This document shows, in pieces, positions 1-8,900 of a stretch of 64,000 nt of DNA (position 1 is its first letter; the number at the start of each line of letters is the position of its first letter). The translations under genes and the position numbers were made by a program. The DNA is from Cafeteria roenbergensis. Taxonomy: Eukaryota > Sar > Bigyra > Bicosoecida > Cafeteriaceae. The notes below the pieces were generated by a model that had not been told where the DNA came from, searched no databases, and was given only the letters and a program-made list of their open reading frames with translations. The DNA lies in NCBI GenBank assembly GCA_008330645.1, contig VLTN01000002.1, forward strand, positions 558,001 through 622,000. Direction: 5' to 3'.

Positions 1-1738
1 AAGTCGCGCGTGGAGCCATGCGGGGCCGCCGCGCGCCTCCCGCCTCGGAGGCGCTTTGCGGCAGCGCAAGGCATGTGAGGCACACCAGGCTTCGGATCGC
101 GTCCCAGCATCCGGCCAGCGGGTCGTCCTCCTCCCCCACCCCAGCGGCAGGGCCCGGTGCGTTGCTCTCCGCGACAAGGTCTGGAGTCGTGCTGGTGCCT
201 GCCGGCGGAACTGGCTTGGCGATGGCTCTGCTCGGCGCCTGGAGGGCCAGGCGCGGCAGCGACCCGAGCCGCAGCGGAACGACGCGCGGCGTCGAGTCGT
301 CGTCGTCGTCGTCATCGCCATGTTCCCGCGCTGCTGCCACGGCCCCCAAGCTCAGCCCCTCGAGGGGCTTGCGCGGCAGCGATGGGAGCACCAGCCTCCC
401 TGCCCTCGGAGCGGGAACTGACAGCGAGGGCGCGGGGCAGCCGCGAGCTCCGGAGGCCGCCCGTCTGGCGGCGCGGTCGAGAGCCAGGCGGCGACGGAAC
501 TCCCGCAGCCTCCACTTGCAGCCAGGACCAATGCCGTTCTTGTGGTCGCCGAACGTAGCCGAGTCCTTGTTCAGCGACGTGTTTGTGAGGTGCGCGTGAA
601 CGTCGGACAGACTCGCGCACCAGCGCTCGGCGGGGCCCGGAGGCGGGGCGTGCAGCATAAGGCCGGCGTCGCCGTTGCCGCCGCATGCATCTGAGCCCAA
701 GACGGCAGTGGCCGCGCTTTCCGCCCCAGGCCCTGCCCGGGGCCGCGCCTGCCGGCGCCGCCCGCTGGTCGGGGAGGGGTCGCTCGACACCCGCCCGCGC
801 GCAGGTCCTGTGGCCTGCGGCCTCGCTGTCGAGCGCCACGGCTCCGGGATGGCCGTGGCGCGTAGCAGGGCGTCGCTCACATGGGGGCTCCACGTGCTTT
901 GCTGTCGGGGGGGGGGGTCCCAGGCCAGCTCTCCGTCGCTCACTGCCCGGGCGGAGCCAGCCGGAGCGGCGGCAGGAGCGGGCGGACGAGCCTCCACATG
1001 CTCAGGGCGGGCAGCCGCGTACGGCTTGGTGGCGAAGCGCACGAGCCCATCGTGGTAGAGGAACGCCCTGAGCGGCCGCACGCTGGTCACCACGACGTAG
1101 AGGCGCAGGTCGAACTTATACCCGTTGGCGCACAGCGGCCTAGCAAGGTACCGCTGCACTACGCTGCCCTGGTCGATGCTCACGTCGCCAGGCCCGCGAA
1201 CCACGCAGACCTTGCGTCCCCGCGACAGGTCCGACGGCTTGCAGACCCAGAGGCCGTCCCGAACTGCCCAAGAAGGGTCCGACGGCGCCACTGGCACGGA
1301 CGCGGCGGAGCACGCTGCCTGGAACCGGTGCCTCTCCGAGGGCAGGCAGAAGCCCTCGGGGTGGAAGCCGTAGGCATCCGCGCCGTAGGCCATGCGAAGC
1401 CTCGACATCGCCCGGAGCAGCCGGTCCTTGGCGCACACGCCAGCGGCGCCGGCGATTCGGTTCACTCTCTGGTGGAGCCGAGCGGATGCCATTTCCTTCC
1501 GCGTAAACCCGCCGCATCGGAACCACAGGTGCCAGTCATCCTCGCTGTCCGCGTCTTGGTTCCAAATTCGCCACCCTGCGCACTCCGCAGCGCCACGCGA
1601 CTCTCTGGTCGGCAGGCCCGTGCGGCTGCCTGCAAATGGCGCTGTGCTCGGCTCCCTGCCCAGCTCGTTCTCACCTTGCGCGGCCAAGGCGTCGGGCACC
1701 GTTTCGGGGGTCGAGTCGATCCGGAGCACGGCCTGCAT
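1..1738 (-). CDS. Tubulin tyrosine ligase-like (TTLL) enzyme, 3' end beyond the left edge
   Basis: ATP-grasp amino-acid ligase of the TTL family, which adds glutamates or glycines to tubulin tails, mostly on axonemes. The minus frame is open from the first in-frame ATG at 1738 to the left edge (about 579 residues) with no stop, so the protein is incomplete here. Recognisable TTL blocks in order: DDWHLWFRCGGFTR (about residues 70-85), RMAYGADAYGFHPEGFCLP (about 115-135), the nucleotide-binding block KPSDLSRGRKVCVV near residue 170, GYKFDLRLYVVV near 210, and AHLTNTSLNK near 383. SRGR favours a polyglutamylase-type member. A low-complexity insertion of about 135 residues separates the KPY strand from the HLTNTS block. 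A six-Asp run lies near 300-315. An in-frame stop at about 1893 limits any upstream extension unless a splice acceptor near 1830 adds a 5' exon. No intron is needed inside the frame. Family assignment is firm; subtype is not. Confidence 0.85.
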   Translation of the reverse strand, partial: MQAVLRIDSTPETVPDALAAQGENELGREPSTAPFAGSRTGLPTRESRGAAECAGWRIWNQDADSEDDWHLWFRCGGFTRKEMASARLHQRVNRIAGAAGVCAKDRLLRAMSRLRMAYGADAYGFHPEGFCLPSERHRFQAACSAASVPVAPSDPSWAVRDGLWVCKPSDLSRGRKVCVVRGPGDVSIDQGSVVQRYLARPLCANGYKFDLRLYVVVTSVRPLRAFLYHDGLVRFATKPYAAARPEHVEARPPAPAAAPAGSARAVSDGELAWDPPPRQQSTWSPHVSDALLRATAIPEPWRSTARPQATGPARGRVSSDPSPTSGRRRQARPRAGPGAESAATAVLGSDACGGNGDAGLMLHAPPPGPAERWCASLSDVHAHLTNTSLNKDSATFGDHKNGIGPGCKWRLREFRRRLALDRAARRAASGARGCPAPSLSVPAPRAGRLVLPSLPRKPLEGLSLGAVAAAREHGDDDDDDDSTPRVVPLRLGSLPRLALQAPSRAIAKPVPPAGTSTTPDLVAESNAPGPAAGVGEEDDPLAGCWDAIRSLVCLTCLALPQSASEAGGARRPRMAPRAT

Positions 1739-2083
1739 GACCACGGCCGGCACGCGCGAGCAGCTCGGGACCGGGCGGAGCCGCGAGGCCTGGCTGCCAC
1801 CGTCGTGCTCGCCTCGAAGCCTCTGAGGCCAGCCTTGTGTGAGTGTGGCTTCCTTCTCCCCGCCCTCCCCCCCCCCTTGCAGTCAGTAGCTGTTCGCCAA
1901 AGTGGGGGCACTCCGGGGCGGTTTGTCTGTGTGTGGCAGCGTTCGCGGTCGCCCTGGCTGCAACACACCGAGTGTTTGGCTGAGGCAAACATAGCCTTGT
2001 GCGCCGAGACTGCGCAGCCGGTGCACGCCAAGAGAGGGCGAGCTCTGGCTGGGGCACGCCGCGCAGGTGCAGGGTGTGGTGCA
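1739..2083. other. Intergenic gap between UBR7-like and TTLL genes
   Basis: Both flanking genes are transcribed leftward, so this holds the 3' end of the UBR7-like transcript and the 5' region of the TTLL gene. On the minus strand there is a run of ten G at about 1867-1876. A possible acceptor (CCTCAG) near 1830 could add a short TTLL 5' exon. No clear promoter element is visible. Confidence 0.5.
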
Positions 2084-4111
2084 TCACACCGCGCCGCGAA
2101 GTTCGGAGCTGATCCCGCTCGCAAGTCGCCCAGCCTCCGTCCGGCGCGCGTCTGGGCATTCGTGGCCGGCCAGCTCCTCGAGCCGGGCAAGTGCGGAGGC
2201 AACGGCGGCGTTGCCGCTGAAGCGGCGAGCAAGGGCGGCACGGCCATCCCCCAGCTCCAGAGCTGCCAGACGCGACGCGTCCTCGCCCGAGCGGCGTACT
2301 GCAAGCGCCGCCGCCTCCACCTCCATGGCGGCCACACACCCCAGCGGAAGCATCGGCAGGAATGCCGGCCGCTCTGGCGCGTTTCGGTGGGCGGTGGGCG
2401 GCCCATCCCGCGGCGGGAGCGACAGTGCCCCAGCCCACGCCCAAACCTCCCTTGGCCGGACGACGCCTCTCGTGCTCGCCACCGGCAGCAACGGCCACGG
2501 ACGGCCCCCGCCCCACATCGACGGCACTTGACCGGCGAGCATGCTCGCCGCGTGCATGCGCGGCGCCAGGGCTCCGACGGCTGCCAGCACGGCCTTGGCC
2601 AGGGGGCTGCTCGGCTCGCGGCCGCGATTGCCAAGTCCGATGCCCCTGTCAAACCGCACGGTGTGCGCGGCGAGGTCCGCCTCCGGGACAAGGTGCGACA
2701 GCATACGGACCTGCTCCGCTTTGCCCTGCATGGCCGCTTCGTCCTCGACGGAGGATCCGGCAGAGGAGCCGTCGGCGGCGGCGGCGGAGCACGCAGGCGG
2801 CAGGGCTCGCACCTCAACGGTCTGCAGAGCAGCGCGCTTCCGCGCTGGCCCCGCTGCTGCAGGAGCCTCCGCCGCGTCGCTGCCGTCAGGAGCCGCCTCG
2901 CCCGCTCCTTGCGAGACGGGGCGCTTCCTGGAATCCTCAAGCTCCTTCACGAGACCAGGAAGCAGACTTCGCACGCAACCAGCGCAAACAACGTCGAACG
3001 CCATGTCCTCGTGCGCGATGTCGATGGGAGGGCCCGCGGGGCCGGGCAGCGGGAGCGGCGCGTACTGCAGCGCTGAGCCGGCGGCGCTTCCGTCCACGCC
3101 GTCGCCCACGCTGTTGAGGCAGTCGGTGTGGAACCAGTCGCGGCACACAATGCACTGGAGCGTCAGGTCCTGCTCCAGTGAGTTGCAGAAGCACCAGCGC
3201 CCCAGGTCGTTGTGATCGTGCTGCGGAGACAGGGCCGGCCCGAACCCGGGCGTGCCTTCCTTGGCAAAGAGCCGAGCGCGCGCGGCAGCAGCTGCCTCCT
3301 CGCCCTCCAACGAGAGCAGCCGCTGTGCGAACGTTCCGCGCGGCGCGAGCATTGCCCTTGCTGCAAGCACTGAATCGTCCGAGCCCTCATCTGGTGGCAG
3401 GTTCACACGCGCGTCGCCCATAGCAGGTCCCTCGCCGCCAGGCTGCTGGCAGCTGCAGCAGCCAGAGGCACCCATGGCGCGCATCTCGCTGCGGTGGCTC
3501 GTGGACGCTTCGGTCATGGCCGCCGAGCGAGCGCTGCCGCACTCGCAGTGACCTTGGCTTCGGAGGCCCAGGGCGACGATTTGGTGGCCTCGGTCAAGGT
3601 GGCACCCCTTCGCGCAGGGTGCACAGAGGTGGACAGGGAGAACGCCAGGAGGCGGCTGCTCGCGAGGCCCGCCGCCTTCCCACGCCGTGCCTGCGTCGGT
3701 GAGCCCCACCCGACGCGGAAGCACCCCCGCCGCGGCTGCCACTAGCTGGCGAGCCGCCAGCTGGCTCACCCAGCCGTGACACTCCGCAATTCTTGCAAGC
3801 GTGGCCCGGCCCTGCGCCCTGCCCGTGCAGGTCAGGCACACGAAGAGCTGCTGGTCGCATCGCCCCAGGTGCGCAGAGCACTCGCCCTCGCGAATATCCG
3901 AGCCAGCCGGCTGCATCAGCCACGCAGGCACGTGCTGGCCGTCGCTGGAGTCGACGGAGAGAGCATCGTCGGCTCCGTCCGGCAGCAGCAACTCCTCCGC
4001 CTGCTCCTGCTCCTGTTCCTCCTCCTGCTCCTGTTCCTCCGGCTGCTCCTCCTCTTCTTCCCTCCCAGCACACTTGGCTCTCCTGGCCGCAGCTCCGGGG
4101 ATACAGCACAT
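2084..4111 (-). CDS. UBR7: UBR7-like N-recognin: UBR box plus PHD finger
   Basis: Putative E3 ubiquitin ligase of the UBR7 type, which pairs a UBR zinc box (N-degron recognition) with a PHD finger and has been linked to histone H2B ubiquitination. From ATG 4111 the protein has 675 residues, longer than human UBR7 (425). An acidic Glu/Gln run lies at about 14-43. The UBR box starts near residue 73 with CSAHLGRCDQQLFVCLTC and closes with CAKGCHLDRGHQIVALGLRS and HCECG; a spacer of about 60 residues interrupts it. The PHD finger starts near 303 (WCFCNSLEQDLTLQCIVC, then RDWFHTDCL). A basic/acidic linker and a helical C-terminus follow, ending TGA at 2084. The same frame stays open upstream through a propeller-like region, so either this ATG starts a separate gene or the two form one fused protein. 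ATG 4111 was chosen because other UBR7 proteins begin with a short acidic leader before the box. Confidence 0.82.
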   Translation of the reverse strand: MCCIPGAAARRAKCAGREEEEEQPEEQEQEEEQEQEQAEELLLPDGADDALSVDSSDGQHVPAWLMQPAGSDIREGECSAHLGRCDQQLFVCLTCTGRAQGRATLARIAECHGWVSQLAARQLVAAAAGVLPRRVGLTDAGTAWEGGGPREQPPPGVLPVHLCAPCAKGCHLDRGHQIVALGLRSQGHCECGSARSAAMTEASTSHRSEMRAMGASGCCSCQQPGGEGPAMGDARVNLPPDEGSDDSVLAARAMLAPRGTFAQRLLSLEGEEAAAAARARLFAKEGTPGFGPALSPQHDHNDLGRWCFCNSLEQDLTLQCIVCRDWFHTDCLNSVGDGVDGSAAGSALQYAPLPLPGPAGPPIDIAHEDMAFDVVCAGCVRSLLPGLVKELEDSRKRPVSQGAGEAAPDGSDAAEAPAAAGPARKRAALQTVEVRALPPACSAAAADGSSAGSSVEDEAAMQGKAEQVRMLSHLVPEADLAAHTVRFDRGIGLGNRGREPSSPLAKAVLAAVGALAPRMHAASMLAGQVPSMWGGGRPWPLLPVASTRGVVRPREVWAWAGALSLPPRDGPPTAHRNAPERPAFLPMLPLGCVAAMEVEAAALAVRRSGEDASRLAALELGDGRAALARRFSGNAAVASALARLEELAGHECPDARRTEAGRLASGISSELRGAV
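3991..4070 (-). repeat. Imperfect GAG/CAG trinucleotide tract (Glu/Gln run)
   Basis: On the minus strand this is an irregular mix of GAG, GAA and CAG codons coding an acidic Glu/Gln stretch just before the UBR box. It is a likely site of length variation. It lies inside the UBR7-like frame. Confidence 0.8.
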
Positions 4112-5611
4112 TTGCCCGGGACGTCGTCTGTCACCGCGGCGGGTCGTCAAGCTCAACACGTCGCGAACCGTCCTGCCGGGCCAAGACGCCGAATCTCCGC
4201 GTCGGCCATGGCCGGTGCGGGCGGGCCGCCTTTGCTTGGACGCTGGGCCAAAGAGCCTGCAGCATACGTCGCTGGCGGCGGCAAGGTATGTGCCAGCTCC
4301 GAGAGCCACAAATGCCGCGCTACGGTGCATCGTAGGTGCCAGCCCAGATGCAGCAGCCAGCAACGACGGCGGCTCAGAGCAGGCAGCCGCAACCTGTTTG
4401 CCAGTCGTTGCACTGTGAACCGTGGTGGCAACGCGCCAAGACGATCGAGCGACAAAGGAGCCACAGGCGCTCACCGTGACGCTCGCGCCGGCGCCGTCGC
4501 TGCGCTCGCGCGCTGTTGGGACCGGGACCTCGTCCCAGCCATCCAACATGGCACCGCAAACAAAGCGCTGTCGAGACGCCTGGCTCGCCTCGGCGGCGTT
4601 CGCGCATACCCACACCTTGGCAAAGCCCGGCCCCACCGCACCAGCCGGGCAGTCGGCGAGCCCGTGCTCGAAGCAGCTCCCAGTCAGGGCCGGTGCGCCC
4701 GCCACACCTGCCTCCGCAAGCGCGGGCGCAAGCGGGAACACGAGCTCGAACCCAGCAAGCGATGCCGCGCAAACTGACGCTCGGGCGTCTGTCGCCAGCT
4801 GGAGCACGCCAGGCCGGTCCGGGACGGCGTCACGCACTATGTGGCCGATACCCAGGAGCTCAGGGCTGGCTGGAGGTCGGAATCCCAAGTGCGCAGCCGG
4901 AAGGAGGGCCCGAACCCGACGCGCGTTGGCAAGCTGAAGCTCAGCGACGACAGCGCCGCGGGCCCGCAGGGGTGCCGCCCCGTTCTGCGCGCCTGATCGG
5001 GCCATACGGAGGTCGAGCACTCGCACGGCATCGAGCCCCGCGCCAGCCGCGAGCACCAGATGCGTGCCAGCGACCGGGGCGCACGCCAAGCAAGCCAAGC
5101 TCGCTGACCCGGCCGCGCTGGCGCTCCACGGAGCGGTGGCCCCAAGATCTGGAGCCCGTGGGTCTACCATGGCGCATCCTGCCGCCACGGGGACGCCAAA
5201 GACGCAGGCTGCCGCGGCCGGGGCTTCTGCTGCGCCGCCGCAGACGGCCGGGAGAACAGTGGGCCTTCCTGTCGCCTGCAGAGACGGTGCCAAGGCACGC
5301 GACGACGGGTGGCCCGTCAGGACGCCGTCTACAAGGTGCACGCGTGCGGCGCCATCCGTGACCAGAGCCTGAATGCTCCCCGAGGGCTGGCGGCACGCTG
5401 CGAGGTGGAGCGGTTCGTCCACGTCGCGAAGCGCCACGCTCGACACCTCGTCCCACACGGCTGCCCCTTGCGCGCCGCTAAGAAGTCGGGCCCGACAGAT
5501 TCGGAGCTGGCTGCAGCCGTCAGCCGTCTCCGCCGCGCCGGTCGCGACTGCGGTCAGGCTGCTGCCGTGCTGCGGGCCCCAGCACACCGGCGCCGCCACA
5601 CCGCCTGCCAT
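4112..5611 (-). CDS. Beta-propeller-like open frame, continuous with UBR7
   Basis: About 500 residues are open in the same frame as UBR7, from ATG 5611 (MAGGVAAPVCWGPQHGSSL). They contain alternating short hydrophobic strands with Gly and Asp turns, for example LVLAAGAGLDAVRVLDLR and SACGSFVARSSWRVATTVHS and ALGAGTYLAAASDVCCRLF, which look like degenerate WD40 blades; I cannot name a family. There is no stop between it and UBR7. A splice acceptor-like TCGCAG lies immediately before the ATG, so a further 5' exon is possible. The true 3' limit is unknown: it could be a fusion with UBR7, or a separate gene that leaves the frame at a donor such as GTATGC near 4268. The Arg-rich stretch between about 4120 and 4260 reads like non-coding sequence and hints at two genes. 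Confidence 0.4.
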
Positions 5612-5980
5612 CCTGCGAGTGCGCGAGGACAGGAGGCCTGGCAGCTGCCGTTCGATGCTGCCGGCCCGCTGTGCCCCGGGGCGCCCTGCAGGGGGTGGAA
5701 CGCAGAAGGCTGCCTCGCGCACATGGTTGCCGAACTGCCCAGCATCGCCGCAGTCCTCCTCCCGGCAAGGGGAGCCGGTGCTGCGAAGCCGGGGCGCCCC
5801 CGCGCAGGCAAACCAGCCCGGTGCGGTCCGCTCGCGCAGCAGCTAGCGGCGATTTTGCCGTGTCGGACACGCGGCAAAGCCAAAGCTTTTCCGGCCGCGC
5901 TTCCGCCGCGTCGCTGCAGAGCCTGCGTCGGCAACTGCGCAACTCCGTCGCCGCGAGAACACCGCGGACGCACAGTTCCC
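5612..5980. promoter_or_regulatory. Divergent intergenic region (propeller/UBR7 gene and giant receptor gene)
   Basis: 369 bp separate the leftward ATG at 5611 from the rightward ATG at 5981, so both promoters must lie here or within 5' exons. No TATA box or other named element is visible; the sequence is GC-rich and unremarkable. Minus-strand reading frames through it exist but lack conserved motifs. Confidence 0.45.
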
Positions 5981-8900
5981 ATGCAGCGCGTCTGGCTTTG
6001 GGCTGCAGTTGCGGCCCTGCCAGCCGCCTGGGGGTCCCACTTCCGCTTTGGGTGAGCCAGCCTGCCCGCGCAGGCCAGCACGCTCGCCCCAGAGCGGGAG
6101 CGGCGCGACGGGGTGCGGCCGCCGCGCCGTCACCCAGCCCGCACCACGCGTCCATCAACAGAACCCCCCCCGAGCCACGCGATCGCGCCCAGGCCCAGCA
6201 ATTGCGCCGGGTGGTTCGAGCAACTCGCGCAACCTGGATGCTGGGGCTGCTCCCGCGCTGCTGGCGGCGCTTCTTGCCAAGGTTCCGCGCTGGGTCAACA
6301 TCGCGTGCGCGCGGGGGGGGAGGACCTCCGGCCGAGGCTGCGCGTCCCACTGCCTGTGGGCCGCGCACCCGCGCGACCGGGCGCCCCACATGTCCCACTT
6401 GTTCGGAAGAGGGCCCGCTCGCCCACCAAGTGCTCGTTCGCGGGAGCGGGCGGGCCAGGGGGATGCGGGCTGAGGCAGTCATGCCCGCGTCCGCTGCTCT
6501 CCAGCTGAACAGCAGCGGGCGGCCAATCATCCAGCGCGCTCGGAGTGTGCGCAGCTGCGGCGGCTGCTGCGGCGGCGGCTGGGGCGCCATGCGTGCCGGG
6601 AGGTCCGCGGCCAGCAGCGGCAGCCGCGGCGTGCCCGCGCTCGCCCGCGGGCAGGCGCGACGGCCCATCTCGCCAGGCCTTGCAAGTTGAGGCAACAACG
6701 ACCGGCTCGCTCGCCCGCCCATCCGCCCGGCTGCCCCCGCCCCCACCCCGCAGGAACATCAACTGGCGAGCCCAAAGCAGCTCTGTGGTGCTTTTCGACT
6801 TCAGTGAGCTGCAACGCTGCTCCGGGCTCGGGCGTTGGCCTGGGCGTTTGCCAGCTCCGCCCGCACTGCGGCCCTCGTTGCGCGCTGCGCTGCGTCACGG
6901 CGTGCCGCTCGGCCCCGGTCTCCCTCTTGCCCCGACGCGCAGCTTCTGGCTGGCGGAACTACATCAGCGGGTCGATTGGCTCAAAGTTCACGCCTGGCAG
7001 CCTCTACTTTGGCGATGGGCAGGTGAGGCGGCTGGCTGCGAGGAGCGATGCTTGGGCTTTTGCGTGCGGCCGGATCGCTGCTTCGAGGCTCGACAGTTTG
7101 TGTCCCGCCATCTCCTGAATCTCTGTGGCTCCACTGCGCGCAGTCCACCAGCCCCACCTTCACTGTGACAAGTCTCTCCACGGTGAGTCGTGCTGTCGGA
7201 CGCCTCCTCTCTCGATCTGGCGCGGCCCCGGCGCCTGCCACCCGCTGCTCGCTCTGCGCAGAAGTTGCAAGCTCTCCCCACGACCCCCCCCCCCCCCCCG
7301 TCACGCTGCCGTTGCTGGCCGTTCTGCAGACTGATGACTGGATCGTGGGCCCCGCCCCGACGATTTCGCACACCTACACGGTCAAAACAGTAACCGCCGC
7401 GTTCTACGGCTGCTGCCGGTGAGTTAGACTCAGTTGGCGAGGCAATGCCAACAGCAGCCCCTTGGATACGTCTGCTGCTCGGCGGCAGCCGCGCAACACC
7501 GGCTTGCTCATCCGACTTGAAACGCGCCTGACGCCCTTGCTCGCAGAATCGCGATGGCGGGCCCTCTGTCGAATCAGTACTGGAGGGTGGAGACCAAGGT
7601 CGACTTGAACCCGACGCCTGGGGGCTGGATCAATGCAAGCCCCGTATCCTCGGGAGTGCCGATCATCGATGTGTACCGCAACGTGCTCAACTCGTGAGGT
7701 CGTGCTTCAGGCCTCGGCATGTTTTCTGTTGCGTTTGCAACGCTTGAGGCCTGCTGTGCCAGCCGCGCTTGCTGCGTGGACGCTGAACTGTCGAGTGAAA
7801 AAGCTACTTGCGCCCCTCGCAGGTGGACGGTGCCTGCTGCGGACAATGACGGCGACAAGCTGAGCTATCGCCTGGCCACCAAGTACGAGACCACTGGCTC
7901 GTCCAGCTCCGGAGGGAACCCGACCGGCATGACTGCATCTGACGGCTTGATTCAGTGGCAGCCGACGTCCAACGGCCTGTACGGCTCCCAAGTCATCGTG
8001 GAGGATGCGTACAGCTCCGTTGCGGTTGACTACATCCTTCGAGTGCAAGATCCCCAGGTGAGCTGCTCAGCCATGCCCCGACTCGCAGAGGCTGCACCCC
8101 GCCGGCTGCCGCTGCGCTGGCCGCCTGCGCCAGGCCACGAAGCCGCCACCGCACCTCCGTGCTGAGCTGCCTTGCAAACACTTTCGCATCGGCAATCCGC
8201 AGGGCTCCATCTGCAACTCGGGCCAGCCGAACGCCAACCCGGTCTTCGTATCGCCTTCGCCTTGGATCGACCAAAGCCTTCCGTCTTGCTTCCAACCGGG
8301 ATCCAAGACGACCTTTACAGTTCGCGCGAGCGATCCCGTAGACACGTGCGACACACTCTTGATCCAATCGGGGTCGTTGCCTGTGGGCGCCTCCATCTCC
8401 AAGTCGTCGGGCAGCAACCCCGTGAATTACTTGTTCACCTGGACGCCATCGCAGTCCAACGCCGGCAACCACGTGGCGTGCTTCCTTGCCCGCGACGCGA
8501 TTGGAGGTGTGTCCAAGCAGGAGTGCATCACCTTGTATGTGCCCAACGTTGGGTCACTTAAGCCCACTGTGTCGTCGGTGTCGCCCCAAAAGGGCGAGAC
8601 AGAGAGTAGCACGGCCATTACGCTCAAGGGCTCAAACTTCGAGCGCGGCTCCGGCCTCTACTGCCGCTTCAGCTTCGAGAGCGTCTCTGACAAGACTCTC
8701 GTCCAGGCCATCTACATCAGTGCCACCGAGATTGTGTGCCTCGCCCCCAAGCAGCCCAGCGGAGCAGGGACCAAGCTGACGCTGGAGGTGTCCAACCTCG
8801 CCTCTTGCGACGCATGGGTCACCGCCCTGAACAACGTGGACTTCTTCTACCTGGCCTGCCCCCCAGGCAGCACCATGTCGGGCCCCACTTGCAGCGAGTG

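Noticed and set aside
881-3076. 731-codon plus-strand open frame
   Set aside because: Overlaps the TTLL and UBR7-like genes on the other strand, which have unmistakable family motifs; the plus translation is Arg/Pro-rich shadow sequence.
5520-6746. 408-codon minus-strand frame upstream of the propeller/UBR7 gene
   Set aside because: Spans the divergent promoter and the receptor signal-peptide exon; Arg/Ala/Pro-rich with no motif. Could hide a short 5' exon but is not a gene as it stands.
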